Source: Rhabditophanes sp. KR3021
Taxonomy: Eukaryota; Nematoda; Chromadorea; Rhabditida; Alloionematidae
Reading direction: 5' to 3'
NCBI GenBank assembly: GCA_963281155.1
Contig: CAUJLY010000001.1
Location: forward strand, 2,170,001 to 2,234,000
DNA: 64,000 nt
Of this stretch, positions 57,843 to 64,000 are shown piece after piece. The translations under genes and the position numbers were made by a program. The stretch's first letter is position 1; each line of letters begins with the position of its first letter. A model generated the notes under the pieces. The model made no database searches and was not told where the DNA came from. It saw nothing but the letters and a program-made list of their open reading frames with translations.

Positions 57843-58662
57843 TGTTAGAAATGCAAAACGAGACTAAGCAAATCATCATTTTTCATTCTTTTATATTTAT
57901 GGACATCTAAAATTAAAATTATTTAAATTTCCTTACTCACAATTAAAAATGTAAATCTTCATTTTAAAAGAGATAATATTGTTTCAATTGCATATATATT
58001 TATTATAGACCTCTAAAGTCTAAATTTGTAACTATAATAAATAAGTATTAAACAAAGCAATCCCTTAAATTTCTGTGTTTTTTCTTCTGGAATCAGGTAT
58101 AAATACGAGGTAGGAACCCATACATAGAAAAATAACATCTTCTCCCATTTAGTACTGAAATATTTATGTTTATTTCTAACAAACACATTGTATCTTAAGT
58201 GGCAAGCGAGGCTGATTGATGAGATTATGTAGTGGATTACTGATAGCATGGTTGTTGCCAGGTATGTGCATAAACAGAGACGTTCATTGTGATAACAATA
58301 CATGATTCAGTGGCGATAATAGTGTCATATAAATGTTCATTGAATTGCAACATATTTAATCAAAGTATGAAAAATAAGTGTCTGGATGTTCAAACAAAGA
58401 ATGTAAATGTTTATTTTATGATATTTTGAGTAATTAAGAGTGTAAATATGTGTTTTGATGGCATCGTATTACTTCGTAGAGACATAATATTTATTAGGAA
58501 TTGCATCATTTATTATCCTTACAATATTCATAGACTGTTACTAAAATAAATACGATGTCTTAAAGTACGTGTACTTTTATAAATTATACAGGAGCAATTT
58601 GTTAGATAGATAAAATTACATGTCATTAATCAAATTATAACATTGATTTACCATTTCCAGAT
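57843..58662. other. Intergenic with one doubtful small open frame
   Basis: 820 bp. A 96-residue minus-strand frame (58303-58013) starts with an ATG and has one hydrophobic segment (CTYLATTMLSVIHYIISSISLAC), but it has no recognised family, signal peptide or splice context. I do not call it a gene. Confidence 0.4.
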
Positions 58663-59625
58663 TTAAGTGTTTTTGTAAATAATACTTATCTTGTTTTTAC
58701 TAACCATCTTTCCTATTTCACCTTTTATGCTTTTGTTAAGCAGAATATAAATAAATCCAGCAGAAGCATGGCTCCACTGCCAAAGTAATTCTCTAATAAC
58801 AATGCATACTTTAGGAACAGAGACAAAGCTAATGACAAAATGGAAAACTGCCACAATGAACATAATTACGGAAATGATAATAACTTGCAGTAGACAATTC
58901 TTTTTAATTGGATTAATGTGTAGATTAATTGAAATTGTGTTCACGGCTGTTTTGAAGATCGAATTAATTACTGCTCCATAAGTAGCTAAAATTATTGATA
59001 CTAAAATCAAATTTATTATTGCCAAAGTCTTGTAGAAGAAATTTTGATTGTCATAAGTTGTTGTCAGAAAATTGTAGTCCAAAAAAGGATTATAAAACCA
59101 CGTATTTGAAGGGTAATCTACAACCTGAGGAACTTCGACAACAAATAATATTGCCATGATAAGTGTTATTATAAACATATAAAAGTAGGTTCTTAATCCG
59201 TCAAACATTCCATCGAAAGCTTTAATATCGGCTATGTCAATATACCTGTTTATAGCTAATAATATACAAGTCAAATTGCTCCCATACCAAAGTATCATCT
59301 CAATAGATCCAAATAACAAATGCCAGAAAGGATCCTCACAATATGTTGAATTAGTTAGCACCATCCATCCTGTTATATGGGATGTTATGGCAATTCCAGT
59401 AATGTTTAGAATTCCAAGATAAACCATAACCTTATAGCAATTTATTTTATATAATTTGGATGTCATCATTGCAATTAAACAGGGAAAATAAATAAGTATA
59501 AAAATTGTCCCTGAGATCAAATAATACAAACCAAATAGTACTTGATAAATAGATAATTCATTTTTAGCCATTTGATTTACATTACATTCCTCTCTTTTAA
59601 AAGAAAAAAATATAGGATTAACCAT
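58663..59625 (-). CDS. Serpentine receptor class T (Srt)-like chemoreceptor, intact
   Basis: A single exon of 320 residues. N-terminal region, then seven membrane segments: TM1 LFGLYYLISGTIFILIYFPC, TM2 around MVYLGILNITGIAI, TM3 ILWYGSNLTCILLAINRYID (family NRY/NRxxD site), TM4 YFYMFIITLIMAILFVVEV, the extracellular W.YNPF loop, TM5 ILVSIILATYGAVI, TM6 IISVIMFIVAVFHFVISF and TM7 LLWQWSHASAGFIYILLNKS. The 'Y.PCL..M....YKI.CYK.M.YLGI.D/N' start, the 'QWSHA..G.IYI.LNK.I+' end and the length fit Srt. It matches the partial receptor at 2-463 in the loop and the C-terminal motif. No intron is needed, although many relatives have several. Probably a chemosensory receptor; ligand unknown. Confidence 0.82.
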   Translation of the reverse strand: MVNPIFFSFKREECNVNQMAKNELSIYQVLFGLYYLISGTIFILIYFPCLIAMMTSKLYKINCYKVMVYLGILNITGIAITSHITGWMVLTNSTYCEDPFWHLLFGSIEMILWYGSNLTCILLAINRYIDIADIKAFDGMFDGLRTYFYMFIITLIMAILFVVEVPQVVDYPSNTWFYNPFLDYNFLTTTYDNQNFFYKTLAIINLILVSIILATYGAVINSIFKTAVNTISINLHINPIKKNCLLQVIIISVIMFIVAVFHFVISFVSVPKVCIVIRELLWQWSHASAGFIYILLNKSIKGEIGKMVSKNKISIIYKNT

Positions 59626-61214
59626 ATTGATATAATCAAAAACGAGTTAAATGAAGAATGTTCGTTTGTTAAAACAAAAGACAACATACCTACATATTCA
59701 TACACTTTTTGCTGGCTAAAAACAATATTTCTCTTTCCTTTTCCTTCTTTAAACTAATTATATGATAAGGGAAGGGATATGATTAACATAATAAAAGCGA
59801 TGATTATCACAAAACCAATTATCCTACTTTTCAACATTATTTTATAAATTTATAATTTTTATAATTAGCCGATTGGTGATAGCTACCAATGACGCAATAT
59901 CGCTACCGACGATTTGACTATCAAATGTGACCATCATAATTAACTTAATTGATTGATATGAAGTTTATTTATATGGTTTTCAATTTGTTGACTAAAGTTA
60001 TATCCTCTATCACTTTTAAAAAATGATTTGATTAAAAAATGTGTTGTGTGTTGACTATTCTTGATAAAAATATTTACCTTTGTCATAAAGTGACCGAATC
60101 AAATCAACAAAAAACCATATATATTTATTGTGTTATTAATAACAGAGGATTTCTTTTAATACTGAATATAGTTCTATTTGTTTGCCCTCAATATTTTTAT
60201 CAATCTTTAATAAGCATATTTTTTAAACGATACCAGAGTTGATTTGATAGCCATTTTTTGATTTTAAAGAAAAAGGTTGCCTCGTATTAATCACACACAT
60301 TCACATCTATGTGTTTATATATTTTCACATAGATATTTAGTTTGGTCTTTAAAAGCTTTCGTAATATTTTTGGTTAAAGTTCCGTTCAATGGTTACAAGT
60401 ATTTAGATATATATTCGTTGATGATAAGCCTTGATAGCAAACACACAGTTTGATAATCATTTTTCAGAAGTGGTTGGCCACATTGTAGTTTTAGCTCATG
60501 AATCTTTTATAATGGGATATTTTTTGGCTGCTTATTTCGTTAAAAACATCTAAATGCGTTTTTAATAGTTGGAGAGAATATTTTGTTTGCGTAGGCCCTT
60601 CATTTTTGAAATATTTAATTGACAAAGCGATGGTGTTCCATTCCATAAATATACTTTCGTTAATCATAAAATAACGAAGTTTCCTAAATTATTGCCTTTA
60701 TTAAACAAATAAATCGTCGTTAAAATTCATTACTATTTCCTTTAGATTAAAAAATTAAAATCATATATTTTTTCAGATATCTAGTAGAACGGTCTAAAGT
60801 AACACTTTCTGCGTCAAATGTGGCTGCAAAAGCTGACTTTGGTGACGTTTCTTTTTGTTGAAAGCAAATTATGACAAGCAGTCCGAATAAATATGTCTAA
60901 TAATATTCCTTCTATCTAACATTGGATGTGTCGCCATGAACACTATTTCTACTATTAAATATAGCCATCTCCAGCAACTTTTCGATAAACAAATAATACT
61001 TTTTACACTATTTCTAAATCAACTTTAAAAATTGTTGCATTTCTTCGAGTTGAAAATGTGCGACAATTTTTTTATAAAATGGACCTCAGTAAATTGTACT
61101 TTCTTTTAACGCGTTTAAATAAATTTTGTTTGTACACTGATTATTTGTTTCCAATAAGTCAACAAAAAGTAGTGTTTAATTGTTTTCAATATTTGGGTTA
61201 AGTGCCAAAAATTT
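59626..61214. other. Intergenic, no gene seen
   Basis: About 1.6 kb, AT-rich, with no credible coding frame. A short hairpin-like ATTGGT...ACCAAT lies near 59873. Otherwise nothing recognised. Confidence 0.5.
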
Positions 61215-61294
61215 TGATCAGAGTGGGATTCGAACCCACGCCATTACTGACTGGTGCCTAAAACCAGCGCCTTAGACCACTCGGCCATCTGACC
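61215..61294 (-). tRNA. tRNA-Leu (TAG anticodon)
   Basis: 80 nt on the minus strand. Acceptor GGTCAGA/TCTGATC with discriminator A; D-arm containing A box TGGCCGAGTGG; anticodon stem CTGGT/ACCAG with loop TTTAGGC (anticodon TAG); a class II variable arm; T loop TTCGAAT with intact B box GGTTCGAATCC. Confidence 0.9.
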
Positions 61295-61505
61295 ATGAAT
61301 ATACATGTGTTACACTAGTTTTTAATATATACAACAAACATGTATTTTATTTTGAATATTTAAGAGTTAAATACTGGGAAATTATAAAAATGAATATTTA
61401 TAACTCCATGCATTGCACCAATGGTTTGCATAAAAAATACAATTCAACTATCAAAAAATTGAACAAATTAAATAAATGATAAAAAAATAATAGCAAAAAG
61501 GGGTT

Positions 61506-61587
61506 TGATCAGAGTGGGATTCGAACCCACGCCTCCGAAGAGACTGGTGCCTTAAACCAGCGCCTTAGACCGCTCGGCCATCTGACC
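61506..61587 (-). tRNA. tRNA-Leu (AAG anticodon), copy 1
   Basis: 82 nt on the minus strand, same acceptor and T arm as the TAG gene, anticodon loop TTAAGGC (AAG), variable arm TCTCTTCGGAGGC. Identical to copies 2 and 3. Confidence 0.92.
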
Positions 61588-62000
61588 CGTGATAACCATC
61601 ATTGTAGGAGATTCATATTTAAAGAAGTTTATTTCTGAAATTGAATAATTCTAAATTATTATAAGAGAAACAGCCTGGGAAAAGTAAAAATATATGTCAA
61701 ATTACGTCTATAATTAATAAGAGCTCCATAATTAGCATATACCCGTATTTATTTTGTATATTTATAGTCTTATTTATTGTATATATTTCTACGTAATGAA
61801 TATGTTATCTTGTTGTTGTGTCCTGTTCCTCTCTCGTCTATCTGTCAAGGACTCCTTCTGGGTCACGGAACAATAATAAAAGCAGGCCTGTTTTTATTTG
61901 TTTTTTTATCTTATTTTACAATTAATTTGGATACCCCAAATACATGCTTTATTATTGTAAAAACTGTTGTAATATTTATAAAATTAACAAAAAGGGAATT

Positions 62001-62082
62001 TGATCAGAGTGGGATTCGAACCCACGCCTCCGAAGAGACTGGTGCCTTAAACCAGCGCCTTAGACCGCTCGGCCATCTGACC
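62001..62082 (-). tRNA. tRNA-Leu (AAG anticodon), copy 2
   Basis: 82 nt on the minus strand, identical to copy 1. The 3' flank also begins with the same AAATTCCC-type run, a sign of tandem duplication of a longer unit. Overlapping protein-like frames are read-through of the tRNA. Confidence 0.92.
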
Positions 62083-62208
62083 TGTGATAAGCAAGAGTGA
62101 CGCACATTCATTTTCAAAAGAAAATTATTTATTGATAAAAAATCCCGATAAATAAAATAGTAAAATTAAGATATAGAAACTGGAAAGAATAATTACCAAA
62201 AACGAAAA

Positions 62209-62706
62209 TGATCAGAGTGGGATTCGAACCCACGATTTTTCGGTAAGCATCTGCAAAATTAGTATTTGTAAAGAAATTTGTTTGTCCTCAATGCCACATG
62301 AAAACTGTTTTTTGTGTCTACCAGTGCTTTTGACCAACCCTGTAAATTTGGTACAAAATCCGAAACCATACCGGAATTTCAAATTATTTTTTCCCCACAC
62401 CGCATCGTACTTTGCCAAATTTCCTTATATTAATTAAATTTTATTAAAAAAAGAATAAAAAGTAAAGTGTAGATTATATAAGAATTAGAGAACTTTAAAA
62501 ATACACTTTTGTCATTTTAGAACAAAATTTTATATTTAAAATTCCAACCTTTGTTAATTAGAATAGTTAACCAAAAATTATATTTAGACTTAACCCGGGG
62601 TTTTCCGGTTTTGAAAATGTCGGAACAGTATTGGATACCACACAATTTAAAAATCTATACCGGGACCGGATTTACAGGGTTGCTTTTGACCACTAGGCTA
62701 TCCTAC
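62209..62706 (-). pseudogene. Broken tRNA-like Pol III unit, split by an inserted TIR element
   Basis: On the minus strand the unit has an A box TAGCCTAGTGG (about 62692-62702) in a context AGTAGGATAGCCTAGTGGTC, resembling the 5' half of the neighbouring tRNA-Leu genes. Its 3' end is the perfect T arm and acceptor CGTGGGTTCGAATCCCAC...CTGATCA at 62209-62236. Between them lie about 90 unrelated bases plus the 346-bp element below. The 5' strand (GTAGGAT) no longer pairs with the 3' acceptor strand (CTCTGAT). It is best read as a degenerate tRNA-Leu copy; a tRNA-derived SINE with A and B boxes is the alternative. Confidence 0.65.
62336..62681. mobile_element. 346-bp non-autonomous TIR element (MITE) with 10-bp target duplication
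   Basis: The left end AACCCTGTAAATTTGGTAC and the right end, read inverted, AACCCTGTAAATCCGGTCC, form terminal inverted repeats of about 19 bp with three mismatches. Immediately outside are direct repeats GCTTTTGACC (62326-62335 and 62682-62691). The interior is AT-rich with inner inverted pieces (AACCATACCGG against CCGGTTTTG and TATACCGGGACCGG) and has no coding capacity. A 9-10-bp duplication is typical of Mutator-type transposition. Confidence 0.75.
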
Positions 62707-62797
62707 TATGGATGAGCAAGATTAGATATAAGTTCAATGCACACAAATTAACATTAAATGATTGCAACGAATATAAAATAAGAGCAAAAAGGGGATT

Positions 62798-62879
62798 TGA
62801 TCAGAGTGGGATTCGAACCCACGCCTCCGAAGAGACTGGTGCCTTAAACCAGCGCCTTAGACCGCTCGGCCATCTGACC
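62798..62879 (-). tRNA. tRNA-Leu (AAG anticodon), copy 3
   Basis: 82 nt on the minus strand, identical in sequence to the copies at 61506 and 62001, preceded (on plus) by the same AAAAAGGGGATT run. Confidence 0.92.
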
Positions 62880-64000
62880 TGTCATTATCAGTTTAGCCTT
62901 ATCATTTTCCTGTTGTGCTCTATTTATACTTTAATCGAAACTTAACTCAAGGCAGAAATGAAACATTTACTTTTATTACACTTTGAGAAATTCGTTTATA
63001 GGTATAATCAACAAGAAGGACAAAGTTGTAAGCAAAACCATTTCCAAACTTGTTTATTTTATCTTTTTAGATTAAATTAGTAAGTCAAGAAGTTTAATGT
63101 TAGTAATCGAGGAATGCAAATTCTTTATGACCCAAAATATCGTTTAATTTTTATACGTGTAATGTAACATTCAGGTTTGTTGTATCAATAAATGTCATGA
63201 ATAATAATGGTTTCTTGATGTGAGAATATTCAAAAAAGGGAAACGTAGATAAATGATTTCATTAGACATTAACAAATCAACTGTTACATTTTATTCTCTT
63301 TGAATTATTTAAAACATATTTTATTTAATATTTCCTTTGATTAAGTCCAGATAAATATCCAAATGCATTAAAGTCCATTTACTGCTTTACAAATAACAAA
63401 TAACACATAACTTGGTTTACTCTCGAAAGTATGAGTTCCATATCCATTAATTGATACAACAAATTGCGAATAATCATCCCTAAACATTGTTATTTTTATT
63501 AGCATGAATATAAAAGAAGAAATTCCAGAAAAATAAGGTTCATGATAATTAATTACATAATATCAGCATAGTTTAAAATTTTACTTATATTATTCAATAT
63601 CAAATTGATCTTTAGCTTATTGGCAACAAAAGGCTATATCATAATTGGAGCAGCTTTTGTGCATATACAAAGCCAAATAGAAATCAGATTTACATTCATA
63701 TGGTTCAAAAATTAATTCTTTACACATAGCTGAATAATGATTTGATTGGTTCAATATAAATATTCAGAAGTTAAAACAAACATATGATTCATGGTAATTG
63801 AATATCGAATTCCAAGTATTGTAAATCCAGACAAACCTGCAGAACAAAGAATAAGTTTTGTACAAACATAGTCCTCATAAATAACATCATTTGTCCTAAT
63901 AATACTTTTATAAACTTTAATTAATTATTTTTAATATTTAAAGACAAATAAATTAATACAGTAAATAATACGATTTAATTAATACAATTTAATTGACACG
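62880..64000. other. Intergenic to the window end, no gene seen
   Basis: About 1.1 kb, AT-rich, without credible open frames or recognised repeats. Confidence 0.5.

Noticed and set aside
58013..58303. Minus-strand 96-residue frame with one hydrophobic segment
   Set aside because: It has an ATG but no family resemblance and no signal peptide; too weak to call.
60039..60242. 67-residue plus-strand frame
   Set aside because: AT-rich chance frame without a recognisable domain or gene context.
61985..62100. Protein frames reading GIRTHASEETGALNQRLRPL (also near 62780-62880)
   Set aside because: This is the translation of the tRNA-Leu sequence, a well-known misannotation.

Overview
This is AT-rich (my estimate, about 70% A+T) nuclear DNA of a nematode. 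Most introns are very short (about 28-60 nt) with plain GT...AG ends. Several families are nematode-restricted or nematode-expanded: Srt-like and Srg/Srv-like serpentine chemoreceptors, C6 domains and an SXP/RAL-2 protein. I could not place the species; a free-living clade IV rhabditid would fit, but that is a guess.

Layout, left to right. At 2-463 is the 3' end of an Srt-type receptor. At 1572-2378 is a secreted Gly/Ala/Asn-rich protein with its own TATA box. At 4528-11534 is a 14-exon EMI + EGF secreted protein (MEGF6-like) with a decayed GIY-YIG nuclease copy in its last intron. At 12474-14495 (-) is an ABCG half-transporter carrying one frameshift. It is divergent from a polypeptide GalNAc-transferase at 14926-16872. 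Three tandem IgGFc-binding-domain secreted proteins follow on the minus strand (17164-23312); the third contains an intron that looks like an inserted foldback element. At 24194-38485 is a giant secreted mucin of about 3,860 residues (C6 domains, a 6.5-kb Ser/Thr repeat exon, nine TSP1-like repeats). It is convergent with a K+-dependent Na+/Ca2+ exchanger (38601-40891, -).

Three Srg/Srv-like receptors follow (41606-45780, -), two of them homogenised copies. Next come a small secreted protein and a large mucin/VWA/CUB-like protein that share one N-terminal domain (46394-51651), an SXP/RAL-2 protein (-), a small Asn/Tyr-rich secreted protein with a GC-AG intron, and a dead IgGFc-domain copy (53661-54475). 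The right end holds tRNA-Glu, a PP1-type phosphatase (-), an intact Srt receptor (-), four tRNA-Leu genes (-) and a broken tRNA-like unit split by a TIR element.

The middle 35 kb groups mucin-type secreted proteins, IgGFc-binding-domain proteins (mucus-associated in animals such as FCGBP) and an enzyme that starts mucin O-glycosylation. It reads as a surface-coat or mucus neighbourhood; this grouping is inference. Gene models were built by hand from splice sites and reading-frame phase; exon coordinates are given in each entry. Two genes each carry one apparent 1-base frameshift in an A4 run, which looks more like a consensus error than gene death.
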